Shown piece after piece: positions 1-8,465 of a stretch of DNA of 64,000 nucleotides. Each line of letters begins with the position of its first letter. Position 1 is the stretch's first letter. Source of the DNA: Streptomyces zingiberis (GTDB taxonomy: Bacteria; Actinomycetota; Actinomycetes; Streptomycetales; Streptomycetaceae); the NCBI RefSeq assembly GCF_012034935.1, contig NZ_JAATEN010000020.1, positions 62,001-126,000 of the forward strand. Direction: 5' to 3'. The position numbers and the translations under genes were made by a program. The notes under the pieces were generated by a model. That model saw nothing but the letters and a program-made list of their open reading frames with translations. It had not been told where the DNA came from and did not search any database.

Positions 1-175
1 CCGGCAACCCGGCGCGCAACTCCTCCTGGACCGTGGCCGTGGTCCAGCATTCAATATCTTTGAGGTAATGGCCGAGCAGATCGATCCTGTCGGCCCGTGC
101 GGCGTGATTCAGTAAGGTCGCATCCAGTACGAGGCCTCGCTGTCGACTCCCGGACACGTCAGTGGTCCACCTCAT
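1..175 (-). CDS. PIN-domain protein, N-terminal part (cut by window edge)
   Basis: The visible residues contain GLVLDATLLNHAARADR followed by a helical stretch and TATVQEELRAG. This matches the opening strand and first acidic residue of PIN-domain ribonucleases and PIN-like proteins. Only about 58 residues are inside the window, so the remaining acidic active-site residues cannot be checked. Two starts are possible. ATG at 175 overlaps the end of the upstream XRE/ImmA gene by 17 bases. GTG at 157 has a GAGGTGG sequence a few bases upstream. Either way the two genes are translationally coupled. The pairing suggests a toxin (PIN) controlled by an XRE/peptidase partner. The fold assignment rests on a short stretch, and the function is inferred. 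Confidence 0.6.
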   Translation of the reverse strand, partial: MRWTTDVSGSRQRGLVLDATLLNHAARADRIDLLGHYLKDIECWTTATVQEELRAGLP

Positions 176-1253
176 TCTGCGACGGCAGGTCGTCCTGGCC
201 CACCTGACCGTGCAGCATCTCAGCGGCCCGCGCCCGGGTAACTTTACCGCCCTTCAGGGCATCGAGGACGGCGGTCGCGTAAGCGGGAGCCACCCTGATC
301 GACTGCAGGTCCGGCTCCGGGGTCCAGCCGAGCGCCTGCAAGAACTCGGCCCGGGTGGGCGTCCGCGCCATGAGCGCGTTCCGGGACGGCATGTCGATGA
401 CGCGCGCCCTCTCGGCCTGGGCCAGCGCCAGGGTCCAGGAGACCCGGTACCGGGCCGCAAGTGTCATGAGCTGATCGCGCGGCTCTTTCCCCGACGACCA
501 ATTCCGCTGAATAGCAGTCACAGGAAGCAAGAGTTCCGCGGCGAACCGTTCAATGGCGCGCTCCCGCTCCTCCACCGAGACATGCACACCGAGATCATTC
601 GAATAGGCATCACCCATCACCAGGTGCCCGAGTTCATGGGCGGCCGTCGCCCGGCGCCTTCCCGGTTCACCCCTCACACTGATGATCGAAACCGCGATAT
701 CGCCATCAATCAGGGAAGCGCCGTCGCCCGGGATCTGCGCCACCAAAGGCCACTGGCCGGCCTCGGCGCACACGTCGACCATGGGGCCCAGCGGGTCATC
801 CGGGTTTCCCAGCTCCCCCCGCACCCATCGCGCGGCGTCGAGATAGTCGAGATAAGCGCCCGCGCCCTCCCGCTTCTCCGGATAGGTCCAGGGCTTGCGC
901 CGGGGAAGGAACCCGAGGTCGACCAGTTGCCGGACGTCCCGCAGCCACGAGCCGAGGAGGGCCTGCGTACGGAAGGCGGACCTCGTCGCGTCGGACTCGT
1001 TCTCCTCCATCGGCATGCGGTGCGACAGAACCGAAGGCGGACTCACCAGAAAGTAGTCAACCGGCAACTCAAGGGAATCAGCCAGACGGGTCAACTCCAC
1101 GGCACCCACCCTGCTCGCGCCGCTCTCGATATGGGAGACCGCCAGCGGGTCCAATCCGACCTTTTCGGCCAGTTGCTCCTGAGTCAGGCCGATCGCGCGC
1201 CTGGCCTCGCCCAGGCGGGCCCCTATGTCCTGCCAACTCGTCACACTCCCCAT
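159..1253 (-). CDS. XRE-family regulator with ImmA/IrrE metallopeptidase domain
   Basis: This is a 364-residue protein. Residues about 10-68 form an XRE helix-turn-helix (IGLTQEQLAEKVGLDPLAV). A C-terminal zinc peptidase domain follows, with HELGH at 206-210 and the usual downstream ERFAAELLLP motif (E240 as likely third ligand). The family (COG2856) includes ICEBs1 ImmA and Deinococcus IrrE, which cleave or inactivate repressor proteins. I start at ATG 1253 because the HTH begins directly after it. The reading frame continues upstream, but that part is low-complexity and proline/arginine-rich. The downstream PIN gene overlaps it. Base composition between about 480 and 720 is visibly less GC-rich than in neighbouring genes, suggesting acquisition. 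A role as antitoxin/regulator of the PIN gene is inferred. Confidence 0.85.
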   Translation of the reverse strand: MGSVTSWQDIGARLGEARRAIGLTQEQLAEKVGLDPLAVSHIESGASRVGAVELTRLADSLELPVDYFLVSPPSVLSHRMPMEENESDATRSAFRTQALLGSWLRDVRQLVDLGFLPRRKPWTYPEKREGAGAYLDYLDAARWVRGELGNPDDPLGPMVDVCAEAGQWPLVAQIPGDGASLIDGDIAVSIISVRGEPGRRRATAAHELGHLVMGDAYSNDLGVHVSVEERERAIERFAAELLLPVTAIQRNWSSGKEPRDQLMTLAARYRVSWTLALAQAERARVIDMPSRNALMARTPTRAEFLQALGWTPEPDLQSIRVAPAYATAVLDALKGGKVTRARAAEMLHGQVGQDDLPSQNEVDH

Positions 1254-1426
1254 TCTGCGATGTTGGCACAGAAAATAGGCCCCGGGCAGACCGGCGCAAG
1301 GAGCGGACCGCTCACGCGGTATCACCACATCACCACACGTAGTTATTCCCACTGGGTGCGGGGGACGATTCCCGGCACCCGGCAGGAGCCACAGCGGATC
1401 GTTTCGGCGCGGCGCGCGGCGCGCGG

Positions 1427-2086
1427 TTACGGCTCCTCCGCCGTCGCGGATCTGCGGTGCCAGGCGCGGGGGGCGCGCCAGCCGTAGCGGATCGCGCACA
1501 GCCGCAGGACGAAGGCGGTGGCCGCGGAGAGGGCGCTGGTCACCGGGTTGAGCGCGTCGGCTTGGATGAGCAGGGCGCACATCGACGCCCCGACGATCGC
1601 CGGAACGGCGTAGATCTCCCGGTCCCAGCGGAGCAGCGAGGGCACCTCGTTGGCGAGGACGTCCCGGACGACCCCGCCGCCGGCGGCGGTGACCACGCCG
1701 AGCACGGCGGCGAACGGCAGCCCGAGCCCGTACTCGAACGCCTTGGTGGTGCCCACGACGCAGAACAGGCCGAGGCCCGCCGCGTCGAAGACGCCCACCG
1801 CGCGGTTGATCCGCTCCACCTCCGGATGGAGGAACATCACGAGCACGGCGGCGACCACCGGGGTGACGAGATAGCCGAGGTCGGTGAAGGCCGCCGGCGG
1901 GACGGCGCCGATGATCAGGTCACGGATCAGCCCGCCGCCGGTCGCGGTCGCCCCGGCGAGCACCATGATGCCGAACACGTCGAAGTTCTTGCGCACGGCG
2001 AGCAGCGCGCCGGAGATCGCGAAGACGAAGATCCCCGCGATGTCCAGGGCGTGCAGCACGGTGGGTGGGAACAGGTCGATGAGCAC
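1427..2086 (-). CDS. TRIC-type (UPF0126) trimeric intracellular cation channel protein
   Basis: This is a 219-residue integral membrane protein. Its two homologous halves each carry the glycine-rich family motif followed by Arg-Asp: GGGLIRDLIIG in the first and GGGVVRDVLANEVP in the second. This internal duplication is diagnostic of the TRIC/UPF0126 family, whose prokaryotic members form trimeric monovalent cation channels in the plasma membrane. About six to seven hydrophobic helices are visible. I chose GTG at 2086 because GGGGAG lies eight to nine bases upstream and the protein then begins just before the first helix. A longer in-frame start near 2158 would add an arginine/proline-rich segment with no family equivalent. 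The gene looks monocistronic, separated from the peptide transporter operon by a strong hairpin. Confidence 0.85.
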   Translation of the reverse strand: MLIDLFPPTVLHALDIAGIFVFAISGALLAVRKNFDVFGIMVLAGATATGGGLIRDLIIGAVPPAAFTDLGYLVTPVVAAVLVMFLHPEVERINRAVGVFDAAGLGLFCVVGTTKAFEYGLGLPFAAVLGVVTAAGGGVVRDVLANEVPSLLRWDREIYAVPAIVGASMCALLIQADALNPVTSALSAATAFVLRLCAIRYGWRAPRAWHRRSATAEEP

Positions 2087-2265
2087 CCGGCGATTCTCCC
2101 CGGTCGCCGGGGGCCGCCCGCCGGGAGGGCACCGTCGCGGGCGCGGGCGCCACGGCACGCCCCGGCGCGAAGCGCCCTGGGCCCCGCGGCACCGGCCGCT
2201 CCGGCGGCGCCCGTCCCGGCCACGAGCCCGGGCCCCGGCCGGGCGGGCCTCCGCCGCGACGCGCC

Positions 2266-2304
2266 CCGGCCCCGGCCCCTCAGCGGGACCGGGGCCGGGG
2301 CCGG
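2266..2304 (-). terminator. Strong hairpin at 3' end of the peptide transporter operon
   Basis: A perfect 14-bp stem (2266-2279 with 2291-2304) encloses an 11-base loop. It lies 46 bases past the stop codon of the last transporter gene. It is GC-rich with no T-tract, which is common for Streptomyces terminators. Confidence 0.6.
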
Positions 2305-2349
2305 CACGTCACCGGGTGGGCGGCAGCACCGCCGGGCGGTGGCCCGCCG

Positions 2350-3402
2350 TCAGACGGCGGCCTCCGTGGCCGCCACCGGCTCGATCGCCTCACCGGCGGT
2401 GCGGCGGACCGTGCCGGCCGCGATCTCCGCGGCGTAGTGGCAGGCCACCTTGTGGCCGCCGCCGAGGTCCCGCAGCTCAGGCCGCTCGGTGTCGCACTTG
2501 GTCTCCTGCTTCCACGGGCAGCGGGTGTGGAAGCGGCAGCCCGCGGGGGGCGAGGCCGGCGAGGGCAGGTCACCGGTGAGCAGGATGCGCTCCCGGGTGT
2601 CCTCGACCACGGGGTCGGGGATCGGCACCGCCGACATCAGCGCCTTGGTGTACGGGTGCAGCGGCTCGGCGTAGAGCGAGTCGCTCGGCGCCTCCTCCAC
2701 CAGCGAGCCGAGGTACATGACGCCGATGACGTCGGAGATGTGGCGTACCACGGCCAGGTCGTGGGCGATGACCAGATAGGTCAGGCCCATCGACTCCTGG
2801 AGTTCCTCCAGCAGGTTGATGACCTGGGCCTGGATGGAGACGTCCAGCGCGGAGACCGGCTCGTCGCAGATGATCACGTCCGGTTCCAGCACCAGCGCCC
2901 GCGCGATGCCGATGCGCTGCCGCTGCCCGCCGGAGAACTCGTGCGGGTAGCGGGAGAGCGCGTTGGCGGGCAGGCCGACCTTCGCCAGGATCTCCTTGAT
3001 GCGGGTCCGGCGCTCCTCACGGTCCGCGCCGATGCCGTGCGCGGCCATGCCCTCGGAGAGGAGCGACTCGATGTTCTGCCGGGGGTCGAGGCTGCCCAGC
3101 GGGTCCTGGAAGACCATCTGGACCCGGCGGCGCATCTTCCGCATCTCCTCGTCGGGGAGCGAGGCGAGGTCGGTGCCGTCCAGGACGACGCTGCCGTCGG
3201 TGATGTCCACCAGCCGCAGCACGGCCCGGCCCAGCGTCGTCTTGCCGCAGCCGGACTCGCCGACGAGGCCGTACGTCCGGCCGGCCTCGACGGCGAGCGT
3301 GACGCCGTCGACGGCGTAGACGTGCCCGACCGTGCGGTCGAAGAGGACGCCCTTCTTCAGGGGGAAGTGGACCTTCACCCCGTCCAGGTTCAGCAGGCTC
3401 AT
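2350..3402 (-). CDS. Oligopeptide/dipeptide ABC transporter ATP-binding protein (OppF/DppF type)
   Basis: This 350-residue ATPase of a peptide importer couples ATP hydrolysis to uptake on the cytoplasmic face. It has Walker A GESGCGKTT near residue 50, signature SGGQRQR, Walker B VIICDEPVSALD, and the C-terminal oligopeptide-transporter segment with cysteines (CRFHTRCPWKQ) typical of OppF/DppF proteins, which in relatives can hold an iron-sulfur cluster. It is the last gene of the operon. Its ATG overlaps the stop of the preceding ATPase gene by four bases (ATGA), so the two are translationally coupled. Substrate class (oligopeptide, dipeptide or other) cannot be read from the sequence. Confidence 0.92.
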   Translation of the reverse strand: MSLLNLDGVKVHFPLKKGVLFDRTVGHVYAVDGVTLAVEAGRTYGLVGESGCGKTTLGRAVLRLVDITDGSVVLDGTDLASLPDEEMRKMRRRVQMVFQDPLGSLDPRQNIESLLSEGMAAHGIGADREERRTRIKEILAKVGLPANALSRYPHEFSGGQRQRIGIARALVLEPDVIICDEPVSALDVSIQAQVINLLEELQESMGLTYLVIAHDLAVVRHISDVIGVMYLGSLVEEAPSDSLYAEPLHPYTKALMSAVPIPDPVVEDTRERILLTGDLPSPASPPAGCRFHTRCPWKQETKCDTERPELRDLGGGHKVACHYAAEIAAGTVRRTAGEAIEPVAATEAAV

Positions 3403-4730
3403 GATCCGGCCTCCGTCGGTTCCTCGCCGGCGGCGGACGGAGCGGCGGGCTCCCCGCCGGGCTCCTCGCCGTCGCGCGCCTGGGTCACGGTACGGGGCGC
3501 GGCCCCGCCCGCCGTGGTCACGTCCGCCCCGGGGGCGGGCTTCCCGGCCGGTTCCACGGTGGGGACCGTCCCGGCTTCACCCGACGGCTCCCCGGTCGCG
3601 GGGGCCGCGGCGGCGACGGCCGTGACGGCCCCGGGAGCGGGCTGCTCCGTGCCCGGCCCGGCCTCCGGTCCCGTCTCCGGCCCGGTCTCCAGTCCGGTCT
3701 CCAGTCCGGTCACGATGTGCGGCGCCTCGATGACCGCCACGTCCCCCGCGCCCACCGGGCTCAGCACCGGGTTGACACACCGCACCTGGTGCCCGGGCGT
3801 ACGCGGCTCGGTCAGCTCGGGAGTGCCCTGCAGGCACTCCAGGGTGTAGTGGTCGCAGCGCGGCGCGAAGGCGCAGCCGTCGGCCCAGGCGATCTGGTCG
3901 TTGATGGAGCCGCGGACGGGCCGCAGCGGCTCGCCGCGCGGGGCGTCGAGGCGGGGGATGGAGCCGAGCAGCCCGTTGGCGTACGGGTGGGTGGGCGAGG
4001 CGAACAGCTCGCGCCGCCCCGCCGACTCCACGGTCTTCCCCGCGTAGAGCACGTTGACCTGGTCGCAGAGGCCGGCGACCACCCCGAGGTCATGGGTGAT
4101 CATCAGCAGGGCGGTGCCCTCCTCGTCCACCAGTTCCTTGAGGAGCTCCAGGATCTGCGCCTGGATGGTGACGTCCAGCGCGGTGGTCGGCTCGTCGGCG
4201 ATGAGCAGCCGCGGCGCGCAGGCCACCGCCATGGCGATGAGCGCCCGCTGCCGCATACCGCCGGAGAGCTGGTGCGGGTACTCCTTCAGCCGCCGGCGGG
4301 GGTCGGGGATGCCGACCCGGTCCAGCAGGTGGGCGGCCTCCTTCCGGGCCGCCTCGCCCTTGAGCCCGCGGTGGCGGGAGAGGATCTCGGTGACCTGGAC
4401 GCCGATGGGGACGACCGGGTTCAGCGAGGAGAGCGGATCCTGGAAAATCATCGCGAGCTGGGAGCCGCGCATCTCGCGCAGCTTGGCGTCGCCGAGCCCG
4501 AAGAGGTCGGTGCCGTCGAACTCGGCGCGCCCGCCGACGGTCACCCCCCGCTTCGGCAAGAGGCCCATCAGCGCGAGCGAGGTGACGCTCTTGCCACAGC
4601 CGGACTCACCGACGAGCCCGACCACCTCGCCCTGGTCGACGGAGAAGGACACACCCGACACGGCCCGCACGTCGCGGCGTCCGCGCGCGGTGAAGGTGAC
4701 GGTCAGTTCGTCCACGGAAAGGAGCGGCAT
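3399..4730 (-). CDS. Oligopeptide/dipeptide ABC transporter ATP-binding protein (OppD/DppD type)
   Basis: This 443-residue ATPase is the partner of the downstream OppF/DppF-type protein. Walker A is GESGCGKS, the signature is SGGMRQR, and Walker B is LLIADEPTTALD. The cysteine-containing C-terminal region (CAFAPRCDHYTLEC) matches the OppD family. The body ends near residue 325, which is the normal family length. It is followed by about 110 extra residues rich in Gly, Thr, Glu, Pro and Ala, including tandem GLETGLETGPETGPE units encoded by short DNA repeats around 3660-3720. That tail is probably disordered. The start lies four bases after the stop of the permease gene. Confidence 0.9.
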   Translation of the reverse strand: MPLLSVDELTVTFTARGRRDVRAVSGVSFSVDQGEVVGLVGESGCGKSVTSLALMGLLPKRGVTVGGRAEFDGTDLFGLGDAKLREMRGSQLAMIFQDPLSSLNPVVPIGVQVTEILSRHRGLKGEAARKEAAHLLDRVGIPDPRRRLKEYPHQLSGGMRQRALIAMAVACAPRLLIADEPTTALDVTIQAQILELLKELVDEEGTALLMITHDLGVVAGLCDQVNVLYAGKTVESAGRRELFASPTHPYANGLLGSIPRLDAPRGEPLRPVRGSINDQIAWADGCAFAPRCDHYTLECLQGTPELTEPRTPGHQVRCVNPVLSPVGAGDVAVIEAPHIVTGLETGLETGPETGPEAGPGTEQPAPGAVTAVAAAAPATGEPSGEAGTVPTVEPAGKPAPGADVTTAGGAAPRTVTQARDGEEPGGEPAAPSAAGEEPTEAGS

Positions 4731-4734
4731 GTGA

Positions 4735-5688
4735 TCAGCTCCGCAGTTTCGGGTCGAGGGCCTCGCGCATCGCCTCGCCGAGGAGTGTGAAGCCGAGGGC
4801 CGTGATGATGATGCCCACCGAGGGGTAGACCGCGAGCATGGGCGCGGCGTCGAAGAACCGCTGCGCCTGGGCGAGCATGACGCCCCACTCGGGCACGGCC
4901 GCGTCGGGGTTGCCGAGGCCCAGGTAGGAGAGCGCGGCGGCCTCGATGATGGCGGTGGCCAGGCTCAGGGTGGCCTGCACGATCACCGGGCTCAGCGAGT
5001 TGGGCACGATGTGGCCGAGCACGATCCGCCGCTTGCGCACCCCGAGCGCCTGGGAGGCGAGCACGTAGTCGGAGCCGCCCTGGGCGAGCATCGCGCCGCG
5101 CAGCAGGCGGGCGAAGATCGGGATCTGCACCACACCGACGGCGATCATGACGGTGGTGAGGCTCTGCCCGAGCACCGCGGCGACACTGACCGCCAGCAGC
5201 AGCGAGGGCAGCGCCAGCAGCATGTCGATGAAGCGCATGACGACGGTGTCGATCCGGCGCCCCAGACGGCCGCCGAGGGTGGCCGCGGCGCCCGCGCCGA
5301 CCCCGATGAGACAGCCGACGGTGAAGCCGAGCAGCGTGGAGACCACGCCGACCAGCAGCGTCTGCCGGGCGCCGACCAGCATCCGGGAGAACTCGTCCCG
5401 GCCGAGGTGGTCCAGGCCCAGCCAGTTCTCCCCGCGCGGCCCGACGAACACGCTCTGCGCGGGAAGGACCTCACCGCGCCAGGCCTGGGCGGTCGGGGAG
5501 TACGGCGCGATCCACGGGCCGAGCACGGCGAGGACCACGAAGACGGCGATGATGCAGGCCCCGATGACGGCCATCTTGCTGGCCCGCAGCCGGCGGAACG
5601 CCTCGTACGCGAGGCTGTGCCCGGTGGAGGTCTCGGTCTGTGCGGTGAGCTCCGCGAGCCGGTCGATCTTGTCGGTCTTGGTGCTCAT
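4735..5688 (-). CDS. Peptide ABC transporter permease (OppC/DppC type)
   Basis: This 317-residue inner-membrane permease has the OppC N-terminal domain (a cytoplasmic stretch, then one helix) followed by the BPD_transp_1 core of about five helices. The family motif GPRGENWLGLDHLGRDEFSR is visible around residues 83-102, as is the EAA-type cytoplasmic loop near YVLASQALGVRKRRIVLGH that docks on the ATPases. It sits between the OppB-type permease, with a one-base TGATG overlap, and the OppD-type ATPase, with a four-base gap. It is therefore co-translated with them. Together with OppB it forms the translocation pore. Confidence 0.92.
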   Translation of the reverse strand: MSTKTDKIDRLAELTAQTETSTGHSLAYEAFRRLRASKMAVIGACIIAVFVVLAVLGPWIAPYSPTAQAWRGEVLPAQSVFVGPRGENWLGLDHLGRDEFSRMLVGARQTLLVGVVSTLLGFTVGCLIGVGAGAAATLGGRLGRRIDTVVMRFIDMLLALPSLLLAVSVAAVLGQSLTTVMIAVGVVQIPIFARLLRGAMLAQGGSDYVLASQALGVRKRRIVLGHIVPNSLSPVIVQATLSLATAIIEAAALSYLGLGNPDAAVPEWGVMLAQAQRFFDAAPMLAVYPSVGIIITALGFTLLGEAMREALDPKLRS

Positions 5689-6692
5689 CAGTGCACCCGC
5701 ACTCTCGGGTCGATGAGGTTGTAGGCGAGGTCCACCAGCAGGTTGAGGACCACGTAGGCCAGCGCGATGAACATGATGAAGCCCACGAGGACCGGGTAGT
5801 CCCGGGCGTCGATCGCGGTGCGCAGGAAGGAGCCGATGCCGCCGAAGGCGAACACCGATTCGGTGAGCACGGCTCCGGAGAGCAGGCTGCCGGTCAGCAG
5901 GCCGATGACGGTGACCACCGGCAGCAGCGCGTTACGCAGCACGTGCCGGCCGCGGACCACACGCCGGTGGAGGCCCTTGGACTCGGCGGTGCGCACGTAG
6001 TCCTCGCCGAGCACCTCCAGGACGCTGGCCCGGGTCATGCGGACGATGATCGCCAGCGGGATGGACGCCAGCGCCATGGCGGGCAGCACCAGGTGGACGA
6101 GGGCGTCCCAGGCGGCGTCCAGCTCACCCGTGAGCAGGCCGTCCAGCACGTAGAAGCCGGTCACCTCGGTGGCGTTGAGACCGGTGGTCTGCCGGCCGAA
6201 GCTGGGGAACCAGCCGAGGTTGACGGCGAAGATCGCCTTGAGGATGAAGGCGAGGAAGAAGACCGGGATGCAGATACCGAGCAGCGAGCCGGACACGGCG
6301 GAGACGTCCAGCCAGCCACCGCGCCGCCGGGCGGCGAAGTAGCCGAGCGGGATGCCGACCGCGATGGCGAGCAGCATGGCGAACACGCTGAGCTCGACCG
6401 TGGCGGGGAACCGCTGGACGAATTCCTCCCACACCGGCTGCCCGGTCTGGGTGGAGGTACCGAGGTCCAGCTCTCCCAGCCGCTTCAGGAAGCGGCCGTA
6501 CTGCACCCACAGGGGCTGGTCCAGCCCGAGGGCCCGCTCGATCCGGATCCTGTCCGCCGCGGTGGCGCGTTCCCCGAGCATGGCGGCCGCGGGGCCGCCG
6601 GGCAGCTTGTGCAGCCAGAGGAACAGCAGGACGGACAGGCCGAGCAAGGTGGGTATGAGCTGCAGAAGTCTGCGTACGACGAGACGCAACAC
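5688..6692 (-). CDS. Peptide ABC transporter permease (OppB/DppB type)
   Basis: This is a 334-residue permease with six predicted helices. The first lies directly at the N-terminus (LLQLIPTLLGLSVLLFLWL). A long periplasmic loop follows that contains LGLDQPLWVQYGRFLKRL and DLGTS, both characteristic of OppB/DppB. The cytoplasmic EAA loop is EDYVRTAESKGLHRR. GTG at 6692 is taken as the start, with AAGGGG upstream and the family-typical MLRLVVRRLL opening. It is separated from the binding-protein gene by a 105-base spacer holding a stable stem-loop, and it overlaps the OppC gene by one base. Confidence 0.92.
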   Translation of the reverse strand: MLRLVVRRLLQLIPTLLGLSVLLFLWLHKLPGGPAAAMLGERATAADRIRIERALGLDQPLWVQYGRFLKRLGELDLGTSTQTGQPVWEEFVQRFPATVELSVFAMLLAIAVGIPLGYFAARRRGGWLDVSAVSGSLLGICIPVFFLAFILKAIFAVNLGWFPSFGRQTTGLNATEVTGFYVLDGLLTGELDAAWDALVHLVLPAMALASIPLAIIVRMTRASVLEVLGEDYVRTAESKGLHRRVVRGRHVLRNALLPVVTVIGLLTGSLLSGAVLTESVFAFGGIGSFLRTAIDARDYPVLVGFIMFIALAYVVLNLLVDLAYNLIDPRVRVH

Positions 6693-6738
6693 CCCGCGCT
6701 ACCCCTTTCTGGTCATGTTGCCGATTGGTGCAGGAACC

Positions 6739-6780
6739 GGTCCGCCCGGCCACGGAGGTGCTGGTGTGGCCGGGCGGACC
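6739..6780 (-). promoter_or_regulatory. Intra-operon stem-loop between binding-protein and permease genes
   Basis: A perfect 15-bp stem (6739-6753 paired with 6766-6780) with a 12-base loop lies 17 bases after the stop of the binding-protein gene and about 45 bases before the first permease start. In ABC importer operons such hairpins often act as partial terminators or stabilise the upstream message so that binding protein is made in excess. Whether it terminates here is inferred. Confidence 0.65.
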
Positions 6781-6797
6781 TTGCCTGCGGTGCGGTG

Positions 6798-8465
6798 TTA
6801 CTTGAAGGAGACCTCGCCGAAGTTCTCCTGCGTCAGCGGGGAGACCTTGGGCGGGTTGACGTCCTTGGCGAAGGCGATCGCCGGCGGGGACGAGGAGATC
6901 GGCACACCGGGGAGGAAGTCCATGACGACCTCGTTGGCCTTCTTGTACAGCTCGGTGCGCTTCTCCGCGTCGGGCTCGGCGGAGGCGGCCTTCAGGGCGT
7001 CGAAGACCTTCTTGTCCTTGAAGCCCCACTGCTTGTCGTAGCCGCCGAACCAGGTGCCGATGAAGTTGTAGCCATCGTTGAAGTCACCGGTCCAGCCGAA
7101 CAGGTACATCCCGCACTTGCCGTTCTGCAGCGAGTCGATGTAGTCCGGGTTCCACTTCATGGCCCGCGGCTTGACCTTGACGCCGATCTTCTCCAGGTCG
7201 GCCTTCATCAGCTCGAACATGTCGGCGGGGGCCGGCATGTACGGGCGGGTGACCTCGGTGGGGTAGCAGACCTCGATGGTCGGCGACTTCTCACCGGCAT
7301 CGGCGAGGAGGTCCTTCGCCTTCTCCGGGTCGTAGTCGTAGGTCTTCACCTGGTCCGAGAAACCGGCCACGGTGTCCGGCATGAACTGGGTCGCCACGAC
7401 GCCGCCCTCGGGGAGCTGCGTCTTGACGAGGTTCTCCCGGTCGATCGCGTGCGCGACGGCCTGCCGGACCTCCTTCTTCCGGAGGAGCTTCTCGGCCTCC
7501 TGGTTGAAGCCCAGGTAGAAGATGTTGAAGACGTCGCGGGTCGGGACCTGGAAGCCGTCCTTCTCCAGCGTCTTCACATCCGCCGGCGCGACCAGGTCGT
7601 AGCCCTGGATGTCACCGCTCTGGAGCGCCTGGCGGCGGCCGTCCTCGGTGTCGATGGTGCGGAAGACCAGCTTCTCGACGCCGGCCTTCTTGCCCCAGTA
7701 GTCGTCGAAGCGCTCAAGGGTGACTTCCTTGTTGCCCTTGCTCCACTTCGAGATCTTGAACGGGCCCGTGCCCGCGACCGTCCCCGCCTCCTGGCTGTAC
7801 TTGGGGTAGCTGATCGCGTCACCCTCGCCGGTGGCCTCCTCCTTCGCGTAGGCCTTGATGGCCTTCGGGGAGTGGATGGCGAGCGCCTGGAGGGAGAAGC
7901 CGCCGGGGAGGTTGGCGGTCGCCTCCTTCACCTTGATGACCGGGGTCAGCTCGTCCTCGGCGGTGCAGGAGACGTAGTTCGCCTCGGGCGTCTCCTTGTC
8001 CTCGTTCTTCTTGAAACCACCCATGATGGTCTGCCAGTAGTACGAGACACCGCTGTTCTGGTACGTCCCGGTCCAGTTGAACCAGTAGTCGTAGTTGGCG
8101 CAGACGGCCTCGGCGGTGAGCTTCTCGCCGTCGTGGAACTTCACCCCGTCACGGAGCTTGAAGGTCCACTCGGTGCCGTCCTCGCTGGCCTCCCACGACT
8201 TCGCGAGACCGCCGACGAGCTTGGAGCCGCCCGGCTCGTGCTCGATGAGGGCCTCGAACGCCTGCCGGGTCACCCGGAAGGTCTCGCCGTCGCTCGCCAG
8301 GGCGGGGTCCAGGGAGGAGGGGTCGCCGGCGGCGCCGAAGATGAAGGTGTCGCCCGCCTCTCCGCTCTTGCCCGAGTCACGCTCGCTGGCACAGCCGGCC
8401 AGGACCAGACCCGTTGCCAAGGTGACCACAACCGCGCGGGCGGCTCCGGACTTTCTTATTCGCAT
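6798..8465 (-). CDS. Extracellular solute-binding lipoprotein, peptide/nickel family (SBP_bac_5)
   Basis: This 555-residue lipoprotein is the substrate receptor of the importer encoded downstream. The N-terminus is a lipoprotein signal (MRIRKSGAARAVVV... with lipobox LAGC, Cys25). The mature part has SBP family 5 features, including GLAKSWEASEDGTEWTFKLR followed by VKFHDGEKLTAEAV, and GTGPFKISKW further on. I start at ATG 8465. The frame stays open upstream but has no signal there. As first gene of the operon it probably carries the main promoter within 8466-8600. Downstream of it lies the stem-loop that separates it from the permeases. Confidence 0.93.
   Translation of the reverse strand: MRIRKSGAARAVVVTLATGLVLAGCASERDSGKSGEAGDTFIFGAAGDPSSLDPALASDGETFRVTRQAFEALIEHEPGGSKLVGGLAKSWEASEDGTEWTFKLRDGVKFHDGEKLTAEAVCANYDYWFNWTGTYQNSGVSYYWQTIMGGFKKNEDKETPEANYVSCTAEDELTPVIKVKEATANLPGGFSLQALAIHSPKAIKAYAKEEATGEGDAISYPKYSQEAGTVAGTGPFKISKWSKGNKEVTLERFDDYWGKKAGVEKLVFRTIDTEDGRRQALQSGDIQGYDLVAPADVKTLEKDGFQVPTRDVFNIFYLGFNQEAEKLLRKKEVRQAVAHAIDRENLVKTQLPEGGVVATQFMPDTVAGFSDQVKTYDYDPEKAKDLLADAGEKSPTIEVCYPTEVTRPYMPAPADMFELMKADLEKIGVKVKPRAMKWNPDYIDSLQNGKCGMYLFGWTGDFNDGYNFIGTWFGGYDKQWGFKDKKVFDALKAASAEPDAEKRTELYKKANEVVMDFLPGVPISSSPPAIAFAKDVNPPKVSPLTQENFGEVSFK

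Noticed and set aside
162..1487. Long plus-strand open frame opposite the XRE/ImmA gene
   Set aside because: It is an antisense shadow. It has no domain, an unusual residue composition, and the opposite strand has clear HTH and HELGH motifs.
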